NCBI RefSeq assembly: GCF_037392515.1 | Contig: NC_090282.1 | Location: 57,684,843-57,748,842 of the forward strand | Length of the DNA: 64,000 bases | Direction: 5' to 3' | Source: Haliotis asinina | Lineage: Eukaryota; Mollusca; Gastropoda; Lepetellida; Haliotidae | In this document: piece after piece, positions 13,854 to 26,490 of the stretch | How the letters are laid out: each line of letters begins with the position of its first letter | Numbering within the stretch: the first letter of the stretch is position 1 | Notes under the pieces: generated by a model | What the model was told of the DNA's origin: nothing | What the model saw: the letters and a program-made list of their open reading frames with translations, nothing else | The model's database searches: none | Program-made: the position numbers and the translations under genes

Positions 13854-14806
13854 CACCATAATCGGATTCACCTTTTTCTGTGTAAAAACTTATTCAAAAA
13901 TACTGAAAAGTTCTTTTTCGTTAAGGATCGTATTTCTTTGCCTGCCTGTCTACCGGCCTGCCTGCAGAGATTTGCAATATTGCTTCTATAAAGAGTCATT
14001 GGCCGTGTATCAGTTGTCTGTACCAGTGTTTGTCTTAACGAAGTCCTGTTCGATATTCTGCCATAGGGAGTGAGATTCCAAATGTAATTGTTAGGCTGCA
14101 GATTACAGCCCGGGTATAAGCCACAGTGTCTTGTTTTCTAGTTAAATAACCGCGATTTGTTCTACAAATACTAACCGTTGTGGTGGGCAGCGTGGACGAA
14201 ACCTTCCCCCGGAAAACAAGAGATCGGTCTGTACAGGAGGGTCGGTAAACGCGTGTGGACCCTGACTTCCCGCTTACTGTGCACTCGCTACATTCAGCTG
14301 AGTGTCATTGTAAGGGTAGATGTTATTTTGGAGAAGATAATGTTATTTTGGCCTTACCATTAAGATAAAACGTCTGAGATAATGCAGTGTGGGAGTTTCA
14401 GGTCGTGACAATGTGCTGCTGTAAAGTGTTAGTCTGCCTTCATTGAACGTGTTTTGTGATAGATCATTACAAATAGGGAGCGTGTTGCTGTTAGGTGCCC
14501 TTTTTTTATCAGCATGTCTTTGTGAAAGGCCAACTGGTGCTTTTCTTTGAAGGAGTGTAGTTTGTCAAACTGAGATATCTGTTCCACCGAGAACCATGTT
14601 TACTGTTCGCAGGCTTTGATAAGTACCATTAACTGCCTTCTTATAAATAATTATGTTTGCATTACAGATGATATATGCACACACATAGAGTAGCTCACGT
14701 GACTAAGGTTCGACGCCTGATATGAGTTCTGGTCTGCCAGCGTAAAGAAATAAATTTACAGATCTGAGAAGCGTCTGATAAGAGAAAAAACACGAATGTC
14801 ATATTC
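13854..14806. repeat. Copy 2 of the ~0.96 kb dispersed direct duplication
   Basis: Same orientation as bases 1-988, about 12.9 kb away. Similarity is high from CACCATAATCGG to about GAATGTCATATTC and includes ATTCTGCCATAGGGAGTGAG. Differences are scattered, so the duplication is not very recent. The longest frame here (14178-14363) is not preserved in copy 1. Confidence 0.75.
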
Positions 14807-16064
14807 ATCTTTACTTGGTGAATAAGTGAGGGAGCTGGGGTTAAGGACCTTTTGAACGATGGGCACATCATTGTTTGATGTCAGTGTCAGCAATATTTCA
14901 GTTCAGTGACAGTCTGAAAGAAAATGTTCATCTCGACTAGTCTGTCAAGTGATTGACATCATGAACACATACGCAACTGGGAAACAATGACGATATGTAA
15001 AACAGGTCACCGATTCCGTTGGTCATCTCTTCTGTCCAGTATGGACTGCGGAAGGTCATCATGTTGTGTCAGCCTGACGCAGAAGACTGACATAATGCAG
15101 GTCTTATTCTATGTGTAACACTATGACTGAACACGCAAGCACGATTATAGTCCTGACAAGCCCACATTAATAATTAATTTGAAATTGATATGTGATCAAC
15201 AATTCCTGACACGACATAGGGAAACAATTCTCAAGTATAATTACTGTCCATAAGTCTGTCTTTGACATTCTGTGCGTTGCGTCATTCAGAGAAAAACTTT
15301 TCACTTCCATGAACAGGCAAAAAATTAGTGTAAAAGGGTGAAAAGGACACAGTTGACAAAGAGAAACAAAGATTTCGTGGGTCTAAAATAGCATCTCGGA
15401 ACTGTATATCTTCTCAGTACCATATGGTAAACTGTTTATCACGTCGTGCATAGATCTAATGGTGTATGTTAGTTCAAACGGAGTAGATCAACATGTGGAA
15501 CAGTGGCGTAATAGGTGCTCTTTCAGAACAACGTACTCCTTTACAATAATGTACTAGCATCAACACAGACAGCAGGCGTTAAACAAGTAGACAGTGTTAA
15601 ATGAATGAAGAACATTCAGGGACTTTCTAAGTGATTCACTCGACAACCTTTATGGACATACATAAATAGACGGCAATACACTGTATGTATGTACAATCGC
15701 CATGAAACGATAACATCTGTAAAGACTTTCATCTATTTCCTGTGCAAGTTTTTACACCCTTATAAAATCCTTGGCATGATTCGAGAATATATGTGTGTTC
15801 AGATATATATAAGCAACTGCGTGACAGTGGTTTTATAACCCAGCACACCATTGGAAGTGGTATCAACGGTGCTAATGTACTCATTATCTAATGAGCTTTA
15901 AGTACAAGTTATAACTACTGTTGGCACAAAGGTCTTGTCAATAAAAGGTGTTAGAACGTTGATATGTCCTTGCTTATAAAAAGCCTTTAGGCATCGCACT
16001 CATGGAAATCAAAATGCATTTTAGATAAAGAGATCTTTAATTCTATTAACAAAATTACAGTGAA
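14807..16064. other. Intergenic DNA with nothing recognised
   Basis: No supported gene or repeat. Confidence 0.45.
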
Positions 16065-18120
16065 ATGCCGGTGATGTTTAGATCGTATAGAAATCGGTTT
16101 CTCCAGCAGATTCTTCCAACTCAAGCCTGTCCACGGCGCTTTACAGACTTCTTCGCTAGTATAACGTCAGTGATGTTTCAATGTTTTACTGCGATTGGTT
16201 CCTTTTCAATGGAGTGTCATTCCCGTGATCATTCAGTGGTTTATTGGGATTACTTTCCACAGTGGGGTGTAAATACTGTGGTGTTCCAAAGGTTTTGTGA
16301 GATCTTTCAATGGTTTATTGGGATTACTGTCCACAGTGGAGTGTAAATACTGTGGTCTTTCAATGGTTTAGTGTGATCATTCAGTGGTTTATTGGGATTA
16401 CTTTCCACAGTGGAGTGTAAATACTGTGGTGTTCCAAAGGTTTTCTGAGATCTTTCAATGGTTTATTGGGATTACTGTCCACAGTGGTGTGTAAACACTG
16501 TGGTCTTTCAATGGTTTAGTGTGATCATTCAGTGGTTTATTGGGATTACTTTCCACAGTGGAGTGTGAATACTGTGATGTTTCAGTGGTTTTCTGAGATC
16601 TTTCAATGGTTTATTGGGATTGCCTTCCACAGTGGAGTGTAAATACTGTGGTGTTCCAAAGGTTTAGTGTGATCTTTCAATGGTTTATTGGGATTACTTT
16701 CCACAGTGGAGTGTAAATACTGTGATGTTTCAGTGGTTTACTGTGATCTTTCAATGGTTTATTGGGATTACTTTCCACAGTGGGGTGTAAATACTGTGGT
16801 GTTCCAAAGGTTTTCTGAGATCTTTCAATGGTTTATTGGGATTACTGTCCACAGTGGAGTGTAAATACTGTGGTCTTTCAATGGTTTAGTGTGATCATTC
16901 AGTGGTTTATTTTGATTACTGTCCGCAGTGGAGTGTAAATACTGTGATGTTTCAGTGGTTTACTGTGATCTTTCAATGGTTTATTGGGATTACTTTCCAC
17001 AGTAGAGTGTAAGTACTGTGGTTTTTCAATGGTTTAGTGTGATCATTCAGTGGTTTATTGGGATTACTTTCCACAGTGGAGTGTAAATACTGCGGTGTTT
17101 CAAAGGTTTTCTGTGATCATTCAGTGGTTTATTGGGATTACTTTCCACAGTGGAGTGTGAATACTGTGATGTTTCAGTGGTTTTCTGAGATCTTTCAATG
17201 GTTTATTGGGATTACTGTCCACAGTGGAGTGTAAATACTGTGGTGTTCCAAAGGTTTAGTGTGATCTTTCAATGGTTTATTGGGATTACTTTCCACAGTG
17301 GAGTGTGAATACTGTGATGTTTCAGTGGTTTACTGAGATCTTTCAATGGTTTATTGGGATTACTGTCCACAGTGGAGTGTAAATACTGTGGTCTTTCAAT
17401 GGTTTAGTGTGATCATTCAGTGGTTTATTTTGATTACTGTCCACAGTGGAGTATTTTGATTACTGTCCACAGTGGAGTGTAAATACTGTGCTGTTTCAAT
17501 GGTTTAGTGTGATAATTCAATGGTTTATTGGGATTACTGTCCACAGTGGAGTGTAAATACTGTGGTTTTTCAATGGTTTAGTGTGATCATTCAGTGGTTT
17601 ATTGATATTACTTTCCACAGTGGAGTGTAAATACTGTGATGTTTCAGTGGTTTACTGTGATCTTTCAATGGTTTACTGGGATTACTTTCCACAGTGGAGT
17701 GTAAATACTGTGATGTTTCAATGGTTTAGTGTGATAATTCAATGGTTTATTGGGATTACTGTCCACAGTGGAGTGTAAATACTGTGGTTTTTCAATGGTT
17801 TAGTGTGATCATTCAGTGGTTTATTGATATTACTTTCCACAGTGGAGTGTAAATACTGTAGTTTTTCAATGGTTTACTGTGATCATTCAATGGTTTAATG
17901 GGATTACTTTCCACAGTGGAGCGTAAATACTGTGATGTTTCAATGGTTTACTAGGATTAGTTTCTTCAGTGGAGCGTCAGCCTTGCGGTTGACGGTTTAC
18001 TAAGGTTGACTTGTTCGGTTATGTTAGGCCTGTGAAATTTCAATGATTTTCTCAAATCAGATTCCTCAGTGGAGTGATAAATTCTAGTGATATTTCGATG
18101 GTGTAATAAGATTAGGTTCT
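16065..18120. repeat. Minisatellite of 74-bp units, about 24 copies
   Basis: The motif CCACAGTGG recurs exactly 74 bp apart (16257, 16331, 16405, 16479 and onward). The clean core runs about 16200-17975, with fading copies out to about 16065 and 18120. Units come in variants (GATCTTTCAATGG or GATCATTCAGTGG; TGTGGTGTTCC or TGTGATGTTTC). The variants are intermingled, as expected after repeated unequal exchange. Each unit contains CCACAGT, 11 bases, then ACTGTGG, a perfect 7-bp stem. One short internal duplication breaks the period at about 17440-17475. Confidence 0.95.
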
Positions 18121-18985
18121 ATAGTACACCTCGTGATGTGTACTTCATTAATGTCAGATTCAAACATAGGCAAGACAGTCGTGATGTTACAAAGATATTC
18201 AAGTATTTAGTTCCTCGCCATCACGAAGTAACCGGACAAAGATGGGAGATGAGACAATGACTTATAGGAATTAACTCTGAACACGCCTTGGCCAAATAGG
18301 GCACTTATCCCTATTACCAAGCAACATAGTGAATATAATACGGTTGATTACATTGGTACCATTATCTAAAGCTACGTTTATAATGTCAAGTCTGGACATT
18401 TGTCATAATTCTAGCTACCATTGGTGGGTGGGGGAACTGAAAATAATATAGTGTCTTTCCATAAATACACCCCCACAACGGTGTGACAAGACAAGAGCTG
18501 CTATTTAAACGACCATAAATAAGATGTATATTTACTACTTCGAGAATAGACAAAAACCTTTCATATTACTCTAGACCTAACGACAACCACCAACATTGTG
18601 TTTGAAAATAATACATGAGTACCACATACCAATTAAGTTCACCGTGGTATTTGTCTCACACAAACAACGTTCATGTTGTCGTGGGCGCTGATGTTATAGA
18701 AGCATCTGGACTATCTTCATTCTTTGTGTTTAGATACCGATCGCCCCCTGACTATTGAATGTGCAGTCTTTCCCCCGTGTCGTCATGTTAAACGGGGGAC
18801 GTATTTCAGAGACCCTGCTGTAAGTTACCAAGTTGTAACCAATGCGAATACGGCATGACCATATTATCTCGTATCAACGCGAATCACCCAGTTGATCAGT
18901 TTTAATGCAAGCGCGATAAGTCTGCCATTTGTCGAGACGACCATAGAAAAGCTGGCTAGACATTAATGATAAAGGGTCGAAAGGG
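18121..18985. other. Intergenic DNA with nothing recognised
   Basis: No supported feature. Confidence 0.45.
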
Positions 18986-19144
18986 TGGTGGGGTAGCTCA
19001 GTGGTTAAACCGGTCACTCATCACACCGAAGACCTGGGTTCGATTCGATGGGTACAGTGTGTGAAGCCCACATTCTGGTGTCCCCTGCCGTGATATTGCT
19101 GAAATATTGCTAAAAGCGGCATAAAACCATTCTCACTCACTCAT
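18986..19144 (+). mobile_element. tRNA-derived SINE (family A), near full length
   Basis: The head GTGGGGTAGCTCAGTGGTTA resembles a tRNA 5' half with an A-box. GGGTTCGATTCGATGGGTAC carries a B-box-like sequence. The body continues GTGAAGCCCACATTCTGGTG and ends GCGGCATAAAACCATTCTCA plus CACTCACTC. It lacks a foldable acceptor stem, so it is a SINE head and not a functional tRNA gene. Confidence 0.88.
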
Positions 19145-20720
19145 CCGTAGACAACTAAGAATTTCTTCCTTTGGGTAGGTTAGGCCTTTTGTCGCCATCC
19201 AAGGCATTTTGTTGGCGTCCAGGGAGACATTTATCATTGAATGGTCACATGCCACATTCTGCAGTACATGGCCCCATTGAAACCATGTTCACTGCGATGC
19301 CTATCAGTAGACACATCGTTTGGGAAAGGAAGTTCGGAACAAACACACTTCAAACCTGGTTTCAAAAATCGGTCACTGGCGCCAAGGGCATCAGGATAAA
19401 GAGTTAGTCTGCATAAAATGAATAAAACACGAACGGTAAACACTTTTTTTCACATATTTACTCGCGATGTTTAGCGAACTATTAAGAAATTAATCCGGCC
19501 CAGAAACAGTTGATTGGGGTACTTCCAGCTCAAGCCCTGTCCCCGGCGTCGATATCCAAATCAAGCGAGAAATACAGTTACTGATTAAGACCACGTGCTC
19601 GCATACAAAAAAAACATGTGGGGAAAGCGACTGTGGGCATTTTGAGCACAAAAGTCACATCTTGTTAGTCCTGCTTAACCGGCGTGAATTAGCAATACCG
19701 CATTACCATGTGTTCCTGGATAAAGAACACTTCATCGCTTTCAGGAGTTCTGTTGAGAGTTATGAAAAACTCCTGCACAGGTGTGTAAAATGTTGAGCTA
19801 CTAAACATCATGGCGTAGTTTGTTGTCACAGGGAAACACCAGCTGCAAAAGCGCCCGCCGTGCCAAAATATGTTATTTCATTTGCACGTGATCATGTTTT
19901 ATATGTTCTCAATATTTGTGGAAGCAGAAGTTATTCAATGATCATATTTTAACGAAAATAAAAGGATTTGATAATGGTTCCCAAACAGTCCTAAAGCTTC
20001 ACTCGTTAACATAAACTTGTTTTCCTCCACACAAAAAATGCGAGGCATAATAAACTGACTAAATGAGTTTCAAAATATTTTTTCTTGTCAGCTGGTTGAC
20101 GATAACTTAATATTGCAAAGAAATAAAATTAATATTGCCTTAAACATAATTTCATTCATAAGTTTTTCAAGCACCTTATTAAATCATGCCAAGACAAATA
20201 TGAGTAAATCACTCTCCTGTGGGGGTCGATCAAGAGCGAGCACTTCCTTATTTCCCATTCACGTTCAATATCTGGCAGGGAAATTGAGTAACAGGTCAAC
20301 GCGACTAGACAGCTGTCATTTACCATGTCTATAATGAAATGTCCATTTAATATGACCCACATATTCATATCGACGGTAGGGTTTATGAGGCCGATCGTTA
20401 CCCACCAGGCTACTGTGTGGTCATGAAAGTGCAATCGACATGACGTTAGTTGACAACCAGGTATGATTTACAAAACAAAGTCTGTATCAAATACCACAAA
20501 GGCCTCATTGGTCGCGAGAGAGGTCAAAGGTTACATCAGGGAAAGATTGTGTTTCAGCATCTGGGCATGAGCTATTCTCATCGGAATGCATTAAGCGAAC
20601 GAGCACATGCTTAGTAATGTTTGTGTGAGAGGACTGGGTAATTTTGGGTAAGTTTTTGGGTACGCACTCAGCCAGGTCTTGGTAATGGAAATCAAGGTGA
20701 ACTTTACTAAACATTCCAGG
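19145..20720. other. Intergenic DNA with nothing recognised
   Basis: No supported feature. Short frames at 19171-19443 and 20113-20434 overlap on both strands and look like chance. Confidence 0.45.
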
Positions 20721-20830
20721 GCCATTATTCTCGAACGTTCCTAGCCCTAAGAATTCTTAACTTTGATCGTAGTCAATGTGTTAAAAATGGGCTTAAGAAG
20801 TTCGTTGGGCTACGAACGTTTCGAGAATAG
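20721..20830. mobile_element. Small palindromic MITE-like element
   Basis: The left arm CCATTATTCTCGAACGTTCC and the reverse complement of the right end (CTATTCTCGAAACGTTCG) match. The inner parts CTTAAC and TTAAG also pair, giving arms of roughly 40 bp around a short centre. I recognise this type as a common short palindromic repeat in molluscan DNA, from memory only. Confidence 0.7.
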
Positions 20831-22361
20831 CTAGCCAGATACATACGTAATTGACATAATACGGTTTTTCGAAATGATTCGTTCAATGAATCAGTAAACT
20901 CGGGTATTGACATAATAAATTATGTGGAATACACGGCGAATTAGGGGAAGGTTCAGGGTTTCCTCTTCGGATCTGTAATGAACACCTTCGAAGTAGGCCC
21001 ATGTTGGAAGAGAGAGGATGAACCCTTAAGCTTTCAATTTAAAAGAAAGATGGTGAGGTTAGTAGAGCAGACAGGGCAGGGGTCGATAGTGTAATCACCG
21101 GAATACCAGACTACAACTAACACAATCAGCCAGTTCTCCGTGATGGGGTCTCTTGTGGAACTCTCAGTACGTCAGACCAGTTCGTGAACGAGAGAGGGGA
21201 GGCGGGGAGCTAGAGATCCAGTATGTGAGAGGGTATGGTATATGACTATAGGCATATCAAACAAGGAACGTGCACTACACTCTCTGGAGACTTTGGAGAG
21301 AGGGGTGACAAGAGAGATTTCAATGCATGTGTACAAATTCACCCCTCAACTGTGGAACTTTTCAACATTTGAGAGAGACCTTATGTATGAGAGTATCGTT
21401 TGTGCTTCTGTGTGTACGTTCAAATCCACACTTCAACTGCTGTACGTCGTATCTCTCACGTGATATACCAACAAGTGTAATTAACCGACGCTAATTGATT
21501 AACTACGAGGATCACAGCCAGCAGATGGTGGACGCTGACGTAGCCATCCTGAACACTGTTTTCTCAAGGCATGAGACTGGCTGCAAACGGATTCAGTACC
21601 CAGTAATAATGTTTACGTTTTAAATACATCCCATGCTTGGTCAAGTAAAAAAACATGACCACTGGCCAACAACACGGAGCACCATCTCCCAGGCAACCAA
21701 CACACCGTGAGATTCCTTTGATGTCTGTTCATCTTCACTGTCCTCACACATATGTGCTTCCATGATTGCTCAGAGTTCTGTTATGGCGTACGTGACACGA
21801 CCCCAGCCTACAGTCCCGTTAATTTGCTGTTCCATACTCGCTGAAGGTCATAGTGTGGTTGATTCATGTATTTCTTCAGGTCGCCTTACGTTATGACCGC
21901 TGCTCTTCTTGAAAGTCAGAGTATGTTGAAGATCTACTTGTACTAAAATCGGCGCTACGGAGTGGCGCCGCACTTGCTCAAACTAACTAGTAATGATGGG
22001 ATGAGGGCCCAGTTTTCATCAAAGCATCAACATGTGGCTTCGTGGTTACGTCAAAATGATACGGTAGGAATCGACAGTCAGCTGCTGCGTCGCGCCCCTG
22101 CAGTCACTATGTACGTGTGCCGAACTTACACGTCATGCGCGCTTGCATTTCCGAGGTATCTGTTTTGTTGTGTTTTCAGTAAATGTGAACTCCAACAACG
22201 TCTAATCACCAAACAGGAACTAGAATTTGATATATTAGGCATCCGTGAGGTAGCTGTCTTATGTCCCAATGCCTTCATGTAGTGTGCATGCCAACAATCA
22301 GCGTTGTTACTGAAAACGTTGTTAAAATATATCATGATGTGACCCTCATCTTCCAGGAGTA
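20831..22361. other. Intergenic DNA with nothing recognised
   Basis: No supported feature. GAGAGAGG-rich stretches occur around 21190-21380. Confidence 0.45.
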
Positions 22362-22498
22362 GGGGCGCCGGGGTAGTGCATTGGTTAAAGCGTTGAAGAC
22401 CCGGGTTCGATTCTCCACATGGGGACAATATGTGAAGTCCATTTCTGGTCTCACTTCTATACTCGATCACTCACTCACTCACTCACTCACTCACTCAC
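22362..22498 (+). mobile_element. tRNA-derived SINE (family A), internally shortened
   Basis: The head GCCGGGGTAGTGCATTGGTT and B-box GGGTTCGATTCTCCACATGG are present, but the central part of the body is missing. The copy jumps from CCATTTCTGGT almost straight to an eight-fold (CACT) tail. Confidence 0.85.
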
Positions 22499-24884
22499 AA
22501 TATACATGTTCAGTCTTGCTCAGGGTTATGGAGTCCCTAGTCTGTCGTACAGACCCCGAAGTAAATATATCTAAGAAAGCCCACGCAAGTCTAGAAAATG
22601 TGGCAAGTCTAGATTTCCTTAGCTTCTGAAAATGAAAAAAGACTCAGGGCTCCATTCCATTTTATTAATTTTTTCGCTATGAAAGTTTTTCCTTAAAATA
22701 TGCTCATTTCAGAGACTAGTTGTTAGTCTATGGGGTCCCATATTTGATAAATATCTGAGCTTGACATTTCCTAAATATGAAATACATTGTGTAGGAAATC
22801 TACACTTCCTAAAATCAGCGTTAAGGTAAACTTGAATTTTGATAAATGACATTTTACTTTCTCGATGGCCATCAGTGGTGCTATGCAGAGATTAACTATT
22901 GCCAAAACTGGCATCGAATGTTAAAGAATCATAATTAATATATGTGGTCTCTTCCCCAGGGCTTCACTGTTGCTATAAGTGAGGTTTACGGTTATGAGAT
23001 ATACCTGGTGTCCACTACTGCTGAAAGCCGCCATTGTACAAACCGGATATAGCACTACATACTCTCCTACAAAATTATTCGCTATAAACGTCAGGACCGC
23101 ACCGAATAAACGCATAAAATATGATGAGCCCTTCAGTGTCTGGATGTGTGCACAGAATATCGATCACTTACTTAAATCAGTGTGCAAATATACCTTGTTG
23201 GCCCCTTCCGTTGGGAAGATCTATTGGTTACTGCATCGAGTACATAAAAACTCTGAAAAAAGAGTCCCAAGTCTTTAAGAGGTGAATATTTCTCGATGAT
23301 GAAATAACCTCAACCTGTTAGGGATAAAACATTATCAAACCCGAAGAAGGTGAATTAATTCCCATTCTCTGAAAAAGAGAAAACATCATCAAACGTTAAG
23401 GTGAAAACATCCTAAACCCCAAGGAATGTCATAACATCCTGGATACCCACGAAGATTAAAATATCCTCAATTCCCTAAGAAGAAACACCTGTAGCCTTCT
23501 TGGCACCGTGGCACAAATTTTGATTAAAAGTTTAATTTAAATAATTGGAGCTATGATCAACTTACAAAGCACCACGGTGTGTTGGGCTGGCGTGCTGTTC
23601 TGGTTCTGAAAAGGGCACGAGCAACATGTGCATGTATCGTCTGCAAGAACCAGACATGAGCACAACTCCCTCCCTTGATATGTTGCAATACATGTTTCCT
23701 CAAACGAGAAAGCAATTCCAGTAGCTACGAACCTCCTACTTTTCTCTTGTATTTTACAGCAACTTCAAATACTTTGTTTATATGCATGAAATATAGTGGA
23801 TGAAACTTCCAAAACATTAATTAAAACATGTCAGTGAAATCATCACTCACGCCCTTTGAACTATCCACGGAACACTGACACGCTTATAGGGAAATGTTCG
23901 CAGGCAACTAAAGGTGTTCACAACATCCTAATTTTAACGCTCAGTCCCGGACCAGATTGATAGCTTATAGCTGGTGTGTACACTTGTATTATCAGTAAGT
24001 CCGATCACGCTAGATGCAAGTCAGAACTCACCCCAAACATTAAACGGAACAACACTGAATCGCAATGGTTGCTCCCAAATATAACGCTAAAGCAATTACA
24101 TTTCTTTAAAGCAATCAATTTTAAAAACGTATTTCCAAACATATCCCATTTTGACAAAGCAGCTGAAGAGCTACTCTAACCTGAATATCAATCTGACCAA
24201 AAAAATCAAAACATGGTGTTATAGCTACGTGCCAAGCTATGCTGTGATTGCATTGAAATTCGCCATGAAATTAACGGCCTCAGTTTGAGATGTTCTTATG
24301 AGTTGTGCGTTCCGATGATCGAACTAATATCCGTCCTTATTGTTTGATGTTCATTGATTATTTAACACTACATTTAATTTCGATCAAAAGTTAAAGAATG
24401 TGTCTTTCATCATAGACGCAGTCTGATCGCCATTACAGTTAATCTCAGAGTGTTGATCTCCTTAATTTATATTTGGTGGGAGTTCCCATCGCGGGAAGTG
24501 CATTAGCTGCTTGACTTGTTTCCTCTATATTGTTCTAACGGCTTGTGAAAATCTGGGCATTGCTGTGCTAGCCTCGCCTCTTAAACTAAACAATCGCAGA
24601 TAAATGTAATCGATAAGTCTGTTGCTTTTACGAACAAAAAGAAAGTTTTTTGCTGATGAACATCATGTACGCTCTGATTTATTTCCCGCATTGAGACACT
24701 TTCGAGTCATAAAGCAAAACTGGTGCTGCTTAATGTCAGAACGTTATCACACATAATCACGTCATTAGCAAGTATACACGGAAAGAGATAACTAACCAGT
24801 ATGTATACGATAGTTGCGACATGGTCACGGGCATGGCGTGTAAAAGATGAATTAAAAGTGACAGAATCAAGTGTATAGGATACG
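22499..24884. other. Intergenic DNA; possible very old ~35-bp repeats at 23283-23500
   Basis: No gene is supported. Phrases such as AAAACATCCTAAACCCCAAG and TAACATCCTGGATACCCACG recur irregularly between about 23283 and 23500. They look like a decayed tandem repeat, but the unit cannot be fixed. Confidence 0.4.
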
Positions 24885-25690
24885 ACCAACTATAGAGTAT
24901 GATGTAGTATACAGGACATGATCAATTATATAGGATATGATCTGGTATATTGGATATAATCAACTACCAGTATATAGAATATGATATGGAATACTGGATA
25001 TGATCAACTACCAGTTCATAGAATGTGATCTGGTATATTGGATATAATCAACTACCAGTATATAGAATATGATCTGGTATACTGGATATAATCAACTACC
25101 AATATATGGAAAATGGTCTATTATACTGGATATAATCAATTACCAGTATATGGAATATGGTCTATTATACTGGATACAATATACTATATAGGATATGATC
25201 TAGTATACTGGGTATAATCAACTACAATGTATATAGAATATGATCTGTTACTACTGGACATAATCAACTATATAGAGTATGCTCTGTTATACTGAACATA
25301 ATCATCTATAAAGAATATGATCTGTTAATCTGGACATAAGCAACTAATTTAGATGTGGTCTGTTATACTGAACATAATCAACTATATAGAGTATGATCTG
25401 GTATACTGAACAGGACATATTCAGCTAAATGGAATATGATCTGTTATACTGACATGATCAACGATATTAGATATGATCTGTTATACTGGACATGATCAAC
25501 GACATTAGATATGATCTGCTATACTGGACATGATCAACGATATTAGATATGATCTGCTATACTGGACATGATCAACGATATTAGATATGATCTGCTATGT
25601 AAGATATCATCTGTTATGCTGAACATAATCAGCTACATTAGATATGATCTCGTAAACTGGGTGTAATCAACTATATTAGATAGATGTGAT
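24885..25690. repeat. AT-rich minisatellite with 38-44 bp units
   Basis: About 19-20 imperfect copies of a unit such as GATCTGTTATACTGGACATG followed by ATCAACGATATTAGATAT. The left part has a longer unit of about 44 bp with ATAATCAACTACCAGTATAT. The right part has a 38-bp unit, with three almost identical copies at about 25450-25585. The length change across the array suggests at least two phases of amplification. Confidence 0.9.
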
Positions 25691-26175
25691 CTTAATGTGC
25701 ATAAATTTCAATAAATTTCAATGCATTTTAGAGATTTAATTGTTTAGAATATATGTGATGACTATGTCAGGACAAACATCTCTGTCGCACACAAGGGATC
25801 TTGCAGTAGCAGAGTGAAGGATGTATCCTCCATTAATAAACACATCCCTTGTACCACGTAAATCATATCAGGCTACAAGAAATGGTTACAGATCATTTGG
25901 GAATGTCATCTTAATGGTGCTTTGTTCTTTCACAAACAACCATTACCATCCAGAAAATCGGTAAATGTCAGGAGTTTTGCATCATATATTACCATTTTGT
26001 CAGATTGGATTGCCTGGAAAAGGAAAACGATGTACGCACTTCGTTTGCTATGTATTTTGAGATTGAGTCATGCGTGGTAAAACCAACCAGGAGACGAATG
26101 CCTATTTCGTGGCATTTCTGGTGAAGTAATAAAAGTAATCAACACACCTCGTATCATTACTGCTCATTCTAACAG
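25691..26175. other. Intergenic DNA with nothing recognised
   Basis: No supported feature. Confidence 0.45.
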
Positions 26176-26343
26176 AGGCGGTGGGGTAGCCTAGTGGTTG
26201 AACCGTTCGCTCGTCACGCCGAAAACTCTGGTTCAATTCGTTCTTTTCTGCACAATTGTGAAGCCCATTTCCGTTGCCTCTTGTCGTGATTTTGCTGGAA
26301 TATTGCTAAAAGCGGCGTAAGACTAAACTCAATCACTCACTCT
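26176..26343 (+). mobile_element. tRNA-derived SINE (family A), near full length
   Basis: The head GGTGGGGTAGCCTAGTGGTT, the weakened B-box GGTTCAATTCG, the body GTGAAGCCCATTTCCGTTGC and the tail GCGGCGTAAGACTAAACTCA plus CACTCACTC are all present. Confidence 0.88.
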
Positions 26344-26379
26344 TGACAACATGTAACGGAAATCTGATAACAAAGCTTC

Positions 26380-26490
26380 GGGGTCCAGATCCACGAAGCG
26401 TTCGTAACGTTGCGACTTACCGTAACACTGCACTTCAATTTACGCTTGCGAATGGCATGGTGCTATGAACGTTAAGTAGGTCGAGCCCCT
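26380..26490. mobile_element. Decayed small inverted-repeat element
   Basis: GGGGTCCAGATCCACGAAGC at the left and the reverse complement of the right end (GGGGCTCGACC...AACGTTC) are partly complementary, around a centre rich in TTACG/CGTAA. It resembles the short palindromic elements at 20721 and 59878 but is more diverged. Confidence 0.45.

Noticed and set aside
1..14806. The two 0.96 kb copies as long terminal repeats of one large retroelement
   Set aside because: The DNA between them shows no gag, protease, reverse transcriptase or integrase segment and contains unrelated repeats. There are no TG..CA ends or primer-binding site.
16065..16346. 93-codon open frame at the start of the 74-bp array
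   Set aside because: It is just a stop-free passage through repeat units; the next units bring stops and 74 is not a multiple of three.
18986..19060. Possible tRNA gene
   Set aside because: A-box and B-box-like sequences are present, but no cloverleaf with paired acceptor stem forms, and the sequence continues as a SINE body and tail seen elsewhere in the window.
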